DNA of 12,105 nucleotides from JBCCFX01 sp039029515. Its GTDB lineage: Bacteria; Planctomycetota; Phycisphaerae; Phycisphaerales; SM1A02. This document shows, piece after piece, positions 5,305 through 12,095 of the stretch (position 1 is its first letter; each line of letters opens with the position of its first letter). The position numbers were made by a program, and so were the translations under genes. The stretch spans positions 1 to 12,105 of the forward strand of contig JBCCFX010000127.1 in the NCBI GenBank assembly GCA_039029515.1. Reading direction: 5' to 3'. The notes beneath the pieces were generated by a model. It was given only the letters and a program-made list of their open reading frames with translations, was not told the origin of the DNA and did not search any database.

Positions 5305-8300
5305 TCAATTCACCGGATCGACCTCGGTCCATTGGATGACCTGATAGTCCTGCTGGTCGGCCTCGTCTACGGTGAGCATCTGGTTGATGGTTGTGGAGCC
5401 GATGGTGGTCGAGACGTCGCCGGGTTCCACCAGGACGTCCATCGTGCCGGTCCTGAAGTGCACCTTGACCATGTATTCGACAGCGGGGTTCAGGCCGCCG
5501 AAGTGGACCCATTGCGGATCGGTACCGAGGCCGCGTGCGACACCGTGATGGCGACGTGCGAGCAGCGTCGTGCCCGTGGAATCGTAGACATCGACGCGCG
5601 TGCCAATGCACGCGGCGTCCGTACCGCCAGCGCCGATGCCAATGAGGCGGACGTAGAGATAACTCGTGCTCGCGCGTGTATTACGGAGCAGCACGTTGGT
5701 CGTGTCCTCGCGAATCACGCTGATGTCGAGGTTGCCGTTCATGTTGTGATCCATGAAGACGACATCGTGGCATTCGCCGGTGATGTCGGCGCCGACATTG
5801 GTCAGCGTAAACGTACCATCGCCATCGTTGATGTAGAACTGGTTGGTGCCACTCTCGGTCGCGATGTAGAGGTCAAGGTCGCCATCGTTGTCGTAATCAC
5901 CCCACGTCGCGGATTCCTGATCGGCGTTGCTGGTGATGTCGGCGGCGCTCGTCACGTCAGTAAACGTGCTGCCGTTGTTCCGGAACAGATAGCCGGGATT
6001 GCTTGACGATTCGGACGGCGCGAAGAGATCCATATCGCCATCGTTGTCGTAGTCGCCCCAGGCGGTTCCCATCTTGGCGCTGTTGCCCGTCTGGATGGTA
6101 ATGCCGCGATTGTCGTGCGTGTACGTACCATCACCGTTGGACAGAAAGAGCTTGCCGCTGCTGTAGCTGTAGAGGAAGTCAAGGTAGCCATCGTCATTGA
6201 CGTCGGTGGCGCTGACGAACTCACCATTGCCCTCGTCGCCGCTGTCGTTCATGCCGTTGGCGCTGGAGTTGGACGCCGAGAATCGCGGTACTGGTGTGTC
6301 GCCGCTACTCGTGGCGATCCAGTTACCGTTCTCCGCGAAGATCACCAGGTCGATGTTGCCATCACCATTGATGTCGGCGGCGGCAGAGCCTTCTTCATTG
6401 CTCGGGCCGGCAAGACTCAGCGAGCCAACATTGGACAAGCCGCCGCTGCCGTCGTTCAGAAAGAACGCGGTCGAACTGGAGTACATGTCGTGGAAGAAGT
6501 CGATGTCGCCATCGTTGTCGATGTCCAGCCACGAGCCGTGTCGATCCCGGCTGCCGCTATCGAAGGTCGAGGCGAAGAACACCGCGCCGTCGTTGCGCAT
6601 GAAGCGCGAAGAGCCATCACCAAGGATGATCGCATCGAGATCGCCATCGTTGTCGTAGTCAGCCCAGTGAAAACCACTCAAGTCGCTCGACGCCGTTTGC
6701 ACGTTGAATGCCATCGCACTGGAGACATCGATGTACACGACCATACTGACCTGGCCGCCTTCGTAGCAGCCGATATCCCAGCCGGCATCCTGCGGTCGGC
6801 TGTTGCCTTCGAGATCGATCGACGTCACGCTGCTGGCGCTTGTACCCGCATCGATGGCCGGCGAGACCGTTGAGACGTGGTAATCGTTCGTGCTGACGAA
6901 CAGTGGGTCGGTCACCAGTGTGTTGGACCCTTGTGAAGTGCTGTTGAAATTGTCGTCACCCGCGCCGAACACGATGTTGTATGTGTTCGTCATCGATCCC
7001 TGAAGGTTGTCATCGTCGTTGAACGCGATGATCGAGTTCGTCACCGTCATGGTGCCGCCCGCGCGGTCAATGCCGTCAGAGTTGTTGTCAACGATCGTGC
7101 AGTGCCAGATGGTCGCGGTGCCGGAGTTCGATTCGATGCCATCATCTGTACTAAGTGAGATCAGTGAATTCGTCACATTCAAGGCGCCGTTGCGATGGCG
7201 AATGCCATCGCTGGTGTTGCCGGCGATCGTGCACTCACTCACATTGACCACGTTGTCACCGTCGTTGTTGATGTAAATGCCATCGTCGTTGTTTCCGGTG
7301 ATTATGCAGCTGATCACGTCAACCGTTGAGTCGGAGTTGACATACAGGCCCGAATACGTGGTTGAATCGCGCAGCGTGCAATTGGTGAGTGTGACGACAC
7401 TGTCATCCACTGAGATACTGTCATAACTTGCGTCAAACATGTCGCAATCGATGAACGATGCGCCATCGCAGTCATCAATGTCAGCGCAATTCTGGCCGCC
7501 GGCGTCAATGGCAAAGCCGCGGAACTCAAAGTAGTCATCGTCATTGAGCGTGATCACATCGCTGCTTGACGTGAGGGTGACGGTGCCGGCATCGCCGGTT
7601 CGTGAGCCTTCGGTGTCAGCGATCAGCGTGATCCACTCGTCGGCGGTACCGTCTGAACTTGGGTTGATCTCTTCGTTGTACGTGCCGGCACCGACGTAGA
7701 TGATGTATCCCGGGCTGGACTGGTCGGCGGCGTAGTCAACGGTTCGCCAGGCTGTGGCAGGCGTGAGGCCGTTGTTGCCGTTGCTTCCGGTCGTGCGGAC
7801 GTACCGAATCGGCGCTGCGGCGACCGCGGCAATCTCGCTGGCTGACAATGGATAGTCGTACAGGCGAATGTCATCGAGCGCGCCTTCGAACTCAAAGCCG
7901 CCCGAGCCATTGCCGTGCGTGCCGATCGTGGTGGCGGAACCGAGTCCGCTGTAGTTGATCGAAGACGTCAGGCTTGACGAACTGGTGAGCGACCCGTCGA
8001 CGTAGATGTGCTGCTCGTCGTTGTTGGCATCAAAGACGTACGCGACGTGATGCCAGGTGTCATCGTTGAGGCCGCTTCCGCCGTTGGTGAACTGCCAGGT
8101 GCTGCCATCGTGGAAGAACCCTTGCGCGACGCCGGTGCTGCTGATGCGCAACGCGACCGCGTCACCGATGCTCAGGACTTCGCCGTTGGAGGATGCGTCG
8201 GTCTTAATCCAGCCGGCGATGGTGACCGCGGCCGGTTCGCTGAACGTGCCAGTGACATCAACCACATCATCGATGCCGTCGAAGTACAACCCGCCGATGA

Positions 8301-9126
8301 TCTGACCACCTGAAGGCAACCAGACCGGACCATCGACGAGCGTTCCATTGTGACCATTGCCGGTCGCATCTGCGGCGATGGTGCCACTGGCTTCGTCGAG
8401 CTTCCAGTGTGCAAGCATCGAGCCGCCGCATGTGATGTTGCCAGCGGCCCAGAACACGGCGTTGCGCAGAAGCAGCACGCCATCGGATGTCAGTGCGTCA
8501 GGATCAAAGTCGGATGATGCGTACGGCAACGAGACGCGCCGACCGGCCGCAGCGCCGCCGCCCGACATGGTGTCGCCGGCATCGAGGTACGTGACGACCG
8601 GCAGGCCACCGCCGGTTCGGGTCGCGAGCACCGTCACGCCTGACCCGAGCGTGTTCTCGACGGATCGAAGCGGCTGCGACGACGACGCAAACGTCACGGT
8701 GCCGGTGGAGAGACCGTTGGTGATCGGATGCGTGTTATCCGTCACGGTCATTTGCGTACCGTTCCAGTCATCACTGTCGCCGGACGTCAGGCCGAAGCTG
8801 TCGTAGTTGTAGCCTTCTTCGACGACGACGCCGGTCGTCGTTGTTCGGATCTTGGTGCCGAGATCATCCGAGTACGTCGTTTCGGAGACGTAGACGATGT
8901 CGGCGGCGTTCGCGGCGGGGAGCAATACACCGCTCGAGGCAGCGTCTTCGAGGACCGTGACGGTGAATCCCCAACTCTCGAAGAGCGTGCGCTTCTTGGC
9001 GTCGTTGGTGTTGTACGTACCATCGCCGGTGATCATGAGGAGATCACACGCGTGCGCCGCCCCCGTGCCGACGAGCAGGACGGGAATAGCGAGGACAAGT
9101 GATCGTGGTCCGTTGAGTGCGCGCAT
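5305..9126 (-). CDS. Giant secreted multidomain protein: ThuA-like, LamG, parallel beta-helix, VCBS repeats, ASPIC/UnbV end
   Basis: The 1273-residue protein is a mosaic. Residues 1-25 are a signal peptide ending AHA before Cys26 (not a lipobox). Residues 26-235 resemble a ThuA/GATase-like fold (LLMITGDG, DNTHPIT, NAVFWAAG); this is tentative. Residues about 237-438 form a LamG/concanavalin-like domain (LAHWKLDEASG, YFDGIDDVV, DDTWHHVAYVFD, GALDDIRLYD). Residues about 440-810 are a right-handed beta-helix with at least six coils of the NCTL/SCII/ECTI/HCTI type, closed by SPAIDAG and GCYEGG. Residues about 820-1150 carry seven FG-GAP/VCBS calcium-type motifs, DYDNDGDLD and variants, the last degenerate (DHNMNGNLD). 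Residues about 1154-1240 match the ASPIC/UnbV pattern (GTRVDVYD, VHFGGLNP). The composition is rich in Asp, Ser, Thr and Gly. The end has no PEP-CTERM tail. I chose the ATG at 9126 because GGGGAG lies six bases upstream and the signal peptide begins there. The likely role is carbohydrate or surface binding; no catalytic residues are evident. Confidence 0.93.
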   Translation of the reverse strand: MRALNGPRSLVLAIPVLLVGTGAAHACDLLMITGDGTYNTNDAKKRTLFESWGFTVTVLEDAASSGVLLPAANAADIVYVSETTYSDDLGTKIRTTTTGVVVEEGYNYDSFGLTSGDSDDWNGTQMTVTDNTHPITNGLSTGTVTFASSSQPLRSVENTLGSGVTVLATRTGGGLPVVTYLDAGDTMSGGGAAAGRRVSLPYASSDFDPDALTSDGVLLLRNAVFWAAGNITCGGSMLAHWKLDEASGTIAADATGNGHNGTLVDGPVWLPSGGQIIGGLYFDGIDDVVDVTGTFSEPAAVTIAGWIKTDASSNGEVLSIGDAVALRISSTGVAQGFFHDGSTWQFTNGGSGLNDDTWHHVAYVFDANNDEQHIYVDGSLTSSSSLTSSINYSGLGSATTIGTHGNGSGGFEFEGALDDIRLYDYPLSASEIAAVAAAPIRYVRTTGSNGNNGLTPATAWRTVDYAADQSSPGYIIYVGAGTYNEEINPSSDGTADEWITLIADTEGSRTGDAGTVTLTSSSDVITLNDDDYFEFRGFAIDAGGQNCADIDDCDGASFIDCDMFDASYDSISVDDSVVTLTNCTLRDSTTYSGLYVNSDSTVDVISCIITGNNDDGIYINNDGDNVVNVSECTIAGNTSDGIRHRNGALNVTNSLISLSTDDGIESNSGTATIWHCTIVDNNSDGIDRAGGTMTVTNSIIAFNDDDNLQGSMTNTYNIVFGAGDDNFNSTSQGSNTLVTDPLFVSTNDYHVSTVSPAIDAGTSASSVTSIDLEGNSRPQDAGWDIGCYEGGQVSMVVYIDVSSAMAFNVQTASSDLSGFHWADYDNDGDLDAIILGDGSSRFMRNDGAVFFASTFDSGSRDRHGSWLDIDNDGDIDFFHDMYSSSTAFFLNDGSGGLSNVGSLSLAGPSNEEGSAAADINGDGNIDLVIFAENGNWIATSSGDTPVPRFSASNSSANGMNDSGDEGNGEFVSATDVNDDGYLDFLYSYSSGKLFLSNGDGTYTHDNRGITIQTGNSAKMGTAWGDYDNDGDMDLFAPSESSSNPGYLFRNNGSTFTDVTSAADITSNADQESATWGDYDNDGDLDLYIATESGTNQFYINDGDGTFTLTNVGADITGECHDVVFMDHNMNGNLDISVIREDTTNVLLRNTRASTSYLYVRLIGIGAGGTDAACIGTRVDVYDSTGTTLLARRHHGVARGLGTDPQWVHFGGLNPAVEYMVKVHFRTGTMDVLVEPGDVSTTIGSTTINQMLTVDEADQQDYQVIQWTEVDPVN
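5878..6667 (-). repeat. Dispersed DNA repeat inside the giant gene encoding DxDNDGDxD calcium loops
   Basis: The 15-base core tcgccatcgttgtcg recurs identically in four copies, within 5878-5904, 6033-6060, 6504-6531 and 6640-6667. Read on the minus strand each encodes DNDGD inside a D(Y/I)DNDGD(L/M/I)D loop. Three other loops (DINGDGNID, DVNDDGYLD, DHNMNGNLD) use different codons. Near identity at silent positions suggests recent duplication or gene conversion among some VCBS repeats, rather than only protein-level constraint. Confidence 0.75.
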
Positions 9127-9187
9127 GGAAATCTCCCCACGATGATGGATCGTGATGGAGATGACATCGGTTGTTTCGAGGGCGCGC

Positions 9188-9231
9188 ATCACCGACGCGG
9201 CGGGGCGCGAAGCCCAGGCCGCGTGGGTGAT
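9188..9231. other. Long imperfect inverted repeat with nested stem between lipoprotein and giant gene
   Basis: Arms 9188-9201 and 9218-9231 are 14 bases each and pair at 13 positions (one mismatch at 9194/9225). The 16-nt loop contains a second stem, GGGC (9203-9206) with GCCC (9212-9215) around GCGAA. It lies 52 nt after the lipoprotein stop and 61 nt before the giant-gene start, both on the minus strand. It could be a Rho-assisted terminator, a processing barrier or a leader structure; no T-tract follows. Confidence 0.6.
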
Positions 9232-9260
9232 TCAGTCTGCACAGACAAGCGAGTTAAGCA

Positions 9261-9277
9261 GGACGTGAAACACGTCC
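9261..9277 (-). terminator. Perfect 7-bp hairpin just after the lipoprotein gene
   Basis: GGACGTG (9261-9267) and CACGTCC (9271-9277) pair around AAA, six bases after the lipoprotein stop codon read on the minus strand. The minus-strand 3' flank reads TGCTTAACT, which is not a real U-tract, so this is at best a weak intrinsic terminator. A smaller stem, GTCTG/CAGAC (9235-9246), follows. Confidence 0.4.
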
Positions 9278-9283
9278 GAGAAC

Positions 9284-9796
9284 TCAGCCGTCGTAGGTCG
9301 TGAAGGGTTGGTTGTTCGTCGGAACATCGCCGCCGGTTGGCGTCCACCATTCCGGGCGATCGCCAACTTCATCCGAACGCAGTTCGCGTCCCGGTTCGGC
9401 TGGCTTGTATTCCGGGCCAGGGCGGATTGCGATATCAACGCGTCGGCTGAACGAGGCGGGCACGGTCAGCGAACGACGAAGCTTGCCGGTGCTCGTGCCG
9501 ATGTCCCAGATCATGTATCGCATGAGATCAGGACGGTAGACCGGATCATCACCGGCACCTTCGACGAAATCGAAGGTCAACTGCTTACCCGCAGGAATGT
9601 CGATCGAGAACACCTCTTCGTTGGTGCGCAAGTCAATCATCGTCACTGACTTGGGGACCGTTTCAGTCGAGTAATAGGTGTACGAACTGTTGTTCGACGG
9701 CATCATGCCGCCCTTGGGAGAGTGACAACCCGTGAGAAGCATGCCGGCGGTCAGGCCGACAGCAGCAGCAATCGTGGCGTGGGTGCGGTGCAACAT
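9284..9796 (-). CDS. Small lipoprotein of unknown function
   Basis: The product has 170 residues. The N-terminus is a lipoprotein signal: MLHRTHATIAAAVGLTAGML followed by LTGC, giving lipobox LLTG-Cys24, so the mature protein should be lipid-anchored. Residues 27-45 are a flexible Ser/Asn/Tyr-rich linker. Residues 47-125 look like a compact beta domain (KSVTMIDLRTNEEVFSIDIP, then YMIWDIGTSTGKLRRSLTVP), and the last 45 residues are Pro-rich and charged (RPGPEYKPAEPGRELRS, PEWWTPTGGDVPT). I recognise no family or catalytic motif. The start at 9796 is set by the signal peptide and a GGAG about ten bases upstream; the frame stays open to 10330, but that would overlap ispF on the other strand. The upstream neighbour ispF is divergent; downstream lies the giant secreted gene, behind two hairpins. 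The likely role is at the cell envelope. Confidence 0.85.
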   Translation of the reverse strand: MLHRTHATIAAAVGLTAGMLLTGCHSPKGGMMPSNNSSYTYYSTETVPKSVTMIDLRTNEEVFSIDIPAGKQLTFDFVEGAGDDPVYRPDLMRYMIWDIGTSTGKLRRSLTVPASFSRRVDIAIRPGPEYKPAEPGRELRSDEVGDRPEWWTPTGGDVPTNNQPFTTYDG

Positions 9797-9952
9797 CCGG
9801 TCTGAACTCCATACAGAAGCTTGGGGCACCGTCCCAGACGGCGCATCTCCCTTATCGGCCAGTTCGGCAACGGCATGAGCCCAAATTCGGTGGATGCCGC
9901 TCACGCCGCCGCAGGAATGATTCAAGTCCGCGACTGACCGGCGATCAACCGC

Positions 9953-9958
9953 TACAGT
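9953..9958 (+). promoter_or_regulatory. Candidate -10 box of a leaderless ispF transcript
   Basis: TACAGT is followed by exactly six bases (GGCCGC) and then the ispF ATG at 9965. With normal -10 to start-site distance, transcription would begin at or next to the A of the ATG. No Shine-Dalgarno is present before this ATG, and no clear -35 is seen. The same arrangement recurs at 12084-12098. Confidence 0.5.
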
Positions 9959-9964
9959 GGCCGC

Positions 9965-10486
9965 ATGGCTTCCGCCGACAACAGCACTATGCGCATCGGG
10001 CACGGCTACGACCTGCATCGACTCGAACCACTTGCCCCGCAAGGAGATGGACGTCCATTCATCCTCGGCGGCGTTCGTATCGATCACGATCGTGGTCCCG
10101 TCGGTCACTCCGATGGCGACGCCTTGCTGCATGCCATCACCGATGCCATCCTCGGGGCACTCGGCGAGCCGGATATAGGCCAACTGTTCCCCGATACCGA
10201 CCCCGAACACGATGGCGCTGACTCGGGCATCTTTCTTCGGGCGGCAACCACCCGCATGCGCGAGGCTGGCCTCGACATCGGGAACCTCGATGCCACGGTC
10301 ATCTGTGAACGCCCAAAAATCGGTCCTCATAAGGATGCGATGATGAACATCATTGCCTCACTGTGCGGCTGCGATGCATCGAAGATCAACGTGAAGGGGA
10401 AGACGCACGAACGTGTCGATGCGGTCGGCGAAGGCCGGGCAATCGAGGTTCATGTCGTCGTCCTCCTTGTTCCCACCAGCGCGTAG
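9965..10486 (+). CDS. ispF: 2-C-methyl-D-erythritol 2,4-cyclodiphosphate synthase
   Basis: IspF converts CDP-methylerythritol 2-phosphate to the 2,4-cyclodiphosphate in the non-mevalonate isoprenoid pathway, in the cytoplasm, as a zinc-dependent trimer. At 173 residues the length is slightly above the usual 155-160. Motifs are in order: RIGHGYDLH (metal ligands Asp16, His18), GHSDGDALLHAITDAILGA (ligand His48), FPDTDP (76-81) with GADS, ICERPKIGPH, and NVKGKTHERVDAVGEGRAI near the end. The last motif differs from the E. coli form, NVKATTTEKLGFTGRGEG, but keeps the Thr and Glu spacing. I keep the ATG at 9965 because of the TACAGT hexamer six bases before it; the next ATG at 9989 also has no ribosome site. 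The stop is 9 nt before the HD-domain gene, so the two are probably cotranscribed. No other pathway gene is in the window. Confidence 0.97.
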   Translation: MASADNSTMRIGHGYDLHRLEPLAPQGDGRPFILGGVRIDHDRGPVGHSDGDALLHAITDAILGALGEPDIGQLFPDTDPEHDGADSGIFLRAATTRMREAGLDIGNLDATVICERPKIGPHKDAMMNIIASLCGCDASKINVKGKTHERVDAVGEGRAIEVHVVVLLVPTSA

Positions 10487-10495
10487 GACGGATTC

Positions 10496-11014
10496 ATGCC
10501 GTATCAAACCATGGTGCAGGCCGCGGCGTCGTTCTCGGCGAGAGCACATCACGGACAGGTGCGCAAAGACGGTGCCACGCCGTACGCAGCGCACCCCGCG
10601 CGCGTGGCGATGATCTGCGCCAACGTGTTCGGCTGTACGGACGACGCCACGCTTGCCGCCGCGTTCCTGCACGATGTCATCGAAGACTGTGCCTGTGATT
10701 ACGATGCGGTGGAGAAGCGTTTCGGCGAAGAGGTCGCGACCTACGTTGCCGCGCTGACCAAGGACATGCGGCTGCCGGAACCGGAACGCGAGCGTGCCTA
10801 CGTGGCGCAGATCCGCGCGGCAGCGCCAGCGGTCCGGCTGATCAAGCTGGCCGATACCTGGGACAATCTCTGTGATTCGGATGAGACCCGATTCGGTTCC
10901 AGCCTGGACAAACTTCGCCATGCGCTGAAACTGGCGGAAGCGGATGACGCCCTTGTCGAGGCGTGTCAGACGCTGCGAACCCTGCTCGCGGACCATCAGA
11001 TCGATCTCGATTGA
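10496..11014 (+). CDS. Small HD-domain hydrolase, MESH1/SpoT-hydrolase type (probable (p)ppGpp or nucleotide hydrolase)
   Basis: The 172-residue protein is a single HD domain like the hydrolase half of RelA/SpoT. Motifs in order are HHGQVRKDG (18-26), PYAAHP with His33, LHDVIED with His59-Asp60 and Glu63-Asp64, the FG..VA helix with LTKD (87-90), and KLADTWDN with Asp120. His33, His59, Asp60 and Asp120 are the expected Mn ligands, and the spacing and size match small alarmone hydrolases such as MESH1 (about 179 residues). There is no synthetase, TGS or ACT domain. (p)ppGpp hydrolysis is the family activity; NADPH or another nucleotide is a real alternative. The start at 10496 has AGGA, which overlaps the ispF stop, seven bases upstream, so translation may be coupled. 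Two hairpins follow before the next gene. Confidence 0.9.
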   Translation: MPYQTMVQAAASFSARAHHGQVRKDGATPYAAHPARVAMICANVFGCTDDATLAAAFLHDVIEDCACDYDAVEKRFGEEVATYVAALTKDMRLPEPERERAYVAQIRAAAPAVRLIKLADTWDNLCDSDETRFGSSLDKLRHALKLAEADDALVEACQTLRTLLADHQIDLD

Positions 11015-11034
11015 GATGATGGAATGCCGCTGTT

Positions 11035-11064
11035 CGGTATCGTGTCCTTGAGAAGGCGATACCG
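11035..11064 (+). terminator. Strong bulged hairpin after the HD-domain gene
   Basis: CGGTATCG (11035-11042) pairs exactly with CGATACCG (11057-11064), and inside it CCTT (11046-11049) pairs with AAGG (11053-11056) around GAG, giving a 12-bp stem with a three-base bulge (TGT). It begins 20 nt after the HD-gene stop. The flank TATTC is not a U-tract, so a Rho-dependent or processing role is possible. Its outer arms have the same 8-14-8 layout as the repeat at 2449-2478. Confidence 0.5.
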
Positions 11065-11073
11065 TATTCAGTC

Positions 11074-11092
11074 CATCGCCATGTCGGCGATG
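11074..11092 (+). other. Second perfect hairpin in the leader of the LolA-like gene
   Basis: CATCGCC (11074-11080) and GGCGATG (11086-11092) pair exactly around a five-base loop. The structure lies between the bulged hairpin at 11035-11064 and the ribosome site TGAGGA at 11104-11109 of the next gene, so it could be part of a leader or a double terminator. Confidence 0.45.
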
Positions 11093-11118
11093 CCGGCGAA
11101 ACGTGAGGACGTTGCATC

Positions 11119-12066
11119 ATGATCGCACTTGCTGTGCTCAATACGCTGATCCGAATCTCGATGCTGGCGCTGTTCATCATGCAGAGCAACGTCGCGGCTG
11201 TGCAGGCGGAAATTGAACCGCCTTTCGTGCAGGAATCGACCGATGCGGCGCAGGCCGTCGAAGTCGTCGACCTGACGGATGACGCCACCACGCATGAGGA
11301 TGACACGCCGGTCGTCCAGGGTCCGAAGCATCCCGATCCCGCAATCGATGCGTTGCTGGACAAGATCGAGTCGAGCGCGGATGACCTCACCGGCTTCACC
11401 GCGAAGTTGCGCTACGAGAAGGTCGATGCGCTGCTGGGACGAAGCAAGATCCGACTCGGTCAGATGATCTATGAACACACCACCGCGTCACGGCCGCGTC
11501 GATTCGCGGCGCTGCTCGAAGAACAACTGATTCAACGCGGGCCCAACCAGTTCCGAAAGGAAGAACGCAAGCAGCATTTCATCTTTGATGGGCGTTGGCT
11601 CGCCGAGATCAGCCACGAAGACAAACAGTTCATCGCGCGCGAGCTTGTGCCCGAAGGCCAGGAGTTTGATGCGCTGAAGCTCGGCAATGGACCGTTCCCG
11701 CTCCCGATCGGCCAGGTGAAGGCTGATGTCCTCGCACGATTCAACGTCACCACGGTCGCGCTGCCTGAAGAAGGAGCGCTATCAATGCTCGAACGACTGT
11801 ATCCCGCGGGCATTTCCGGCATCCGGCTGACACCGCTTCCGGGCACGCCCGATGCTAAAGATTACACGTCGATCGATCTGTATCTCGAGACGACAGGGTT
11901 CATGCCGGTCGGTGTGCTTGTGACGGAAGTCAACGGCGATCAGAACAACGTGCGCCTGAGTCGGCTCGTGCGGAATCCTGAGTTCACCGAGCAGATGCTG
12001 GCGGCGATGACGATTGAGCAACCATCGGCCAGCGGCTGGCTCGTGGATGTCCGCCGTATCGAGTAG
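11119..12066 (+). CDS. Exported LolA-like (lipoprotein-sorting-type fold) protein
   Basis: The product has 315 residues. Residues 1-30 are a Sec signal peptide, with likely cleavage after AVQA. Residues 31-75 are an acidic, low-complexity linker (VVDLTDDATTHEDDTP). From residue 76 the pattern DALLDKIESSADDLTGFTAK, followed by repeated strands (RYEKVDALLGRSKIRLGQMI, RRFAALLEE, FIFDGRWLAEI, KQFIARELV), fits the LolA/LolB-like half-barrel: an amphipathic helix, then antiparallel strands that hold lipid in the LolA family. A large C-terminal part (about 230-315) continues the sheet (YTSIDLYLETTGFMPVGVLV). LolA proper is about 200 residues, so this is a longer relative, of a kind common in planctomycetes. 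The start at 11119 has TGAGGA nine bases upstream. Assigning it to lipoprotein transport is an inference; the fold is recognised by pattern only. Confidence 0.8.
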   Translation: MIALAVLNTLIRISMLALFIMQSNVAAVQAEIEPPFVQESTDAAQAVEVVDLTDDATTHEDDTPVVQGPKHPDPAIDALLDKIESSADDLTGFTAKLRYEKVDALLGRSKIRLGQMIYEHTTASRPRRFAALLEEQLIQRGPNQFRKEERKQHFIFDGRWLAEISHEDKQFIARELVPEGQEFDALKLGNGPFPLPIGQVKADVLARFNVTTVALPEEGALSMLERLYPAGISGIRLTPLPGTPDAKDYTSIDLYLETTGFMPVGVLVTEVNGDQNNVRLSRLVRNPEFTEQMLAAMTIEQPSASGWLVDVRRIE

Positions 12067-12083
12067 CCAACTTCATCCGCCGC

Positions 12084-12089
12084 TACACT
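12084..12089 (+). promoter_or_regulatory. Candidate -10 box of a leaderless transcript at the window end
   Basis: TACACT is followed by six bases (ACGTGT) and an ATG at 12096, the same hexamer-N6-ATG layout as before ispF. The hexamer is also preceded by CGC in both places. It lies 17 nt after the stop of the LolA-like gene. No Shine-Dalgarno precedes the ATG. Confidence 0.4.
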
Positions 12090-12095
12090 ACGTGT

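Noticed and set aside
5332..6873. Two long plus-strand frames (5332-6006, 6115-6873)
   Set aside because: They are antisense to the VCBS region; their repetitive VEVKVAIVVVI-like strings are the reverse reading of the DNDGD repeats.
9127..9192. GTG start 66 nt upstream for the giant secreted protein
   Set aside because: It would place 22 residues ahead of a clear signal peptide; the ATG at 9126 has GGGGAG six bases upstream.
9797..10330. Upstream extension of the lipoprotein frame
   Set aside because: It would overlap ispF in antisense and place the lipobox signal in mid-protein.
10358..10996. Minus-strand frame of 212 codons
   Set aside because: It is antisense to the HD-domain gene and the end of ispF, both of which have complete family motifs.
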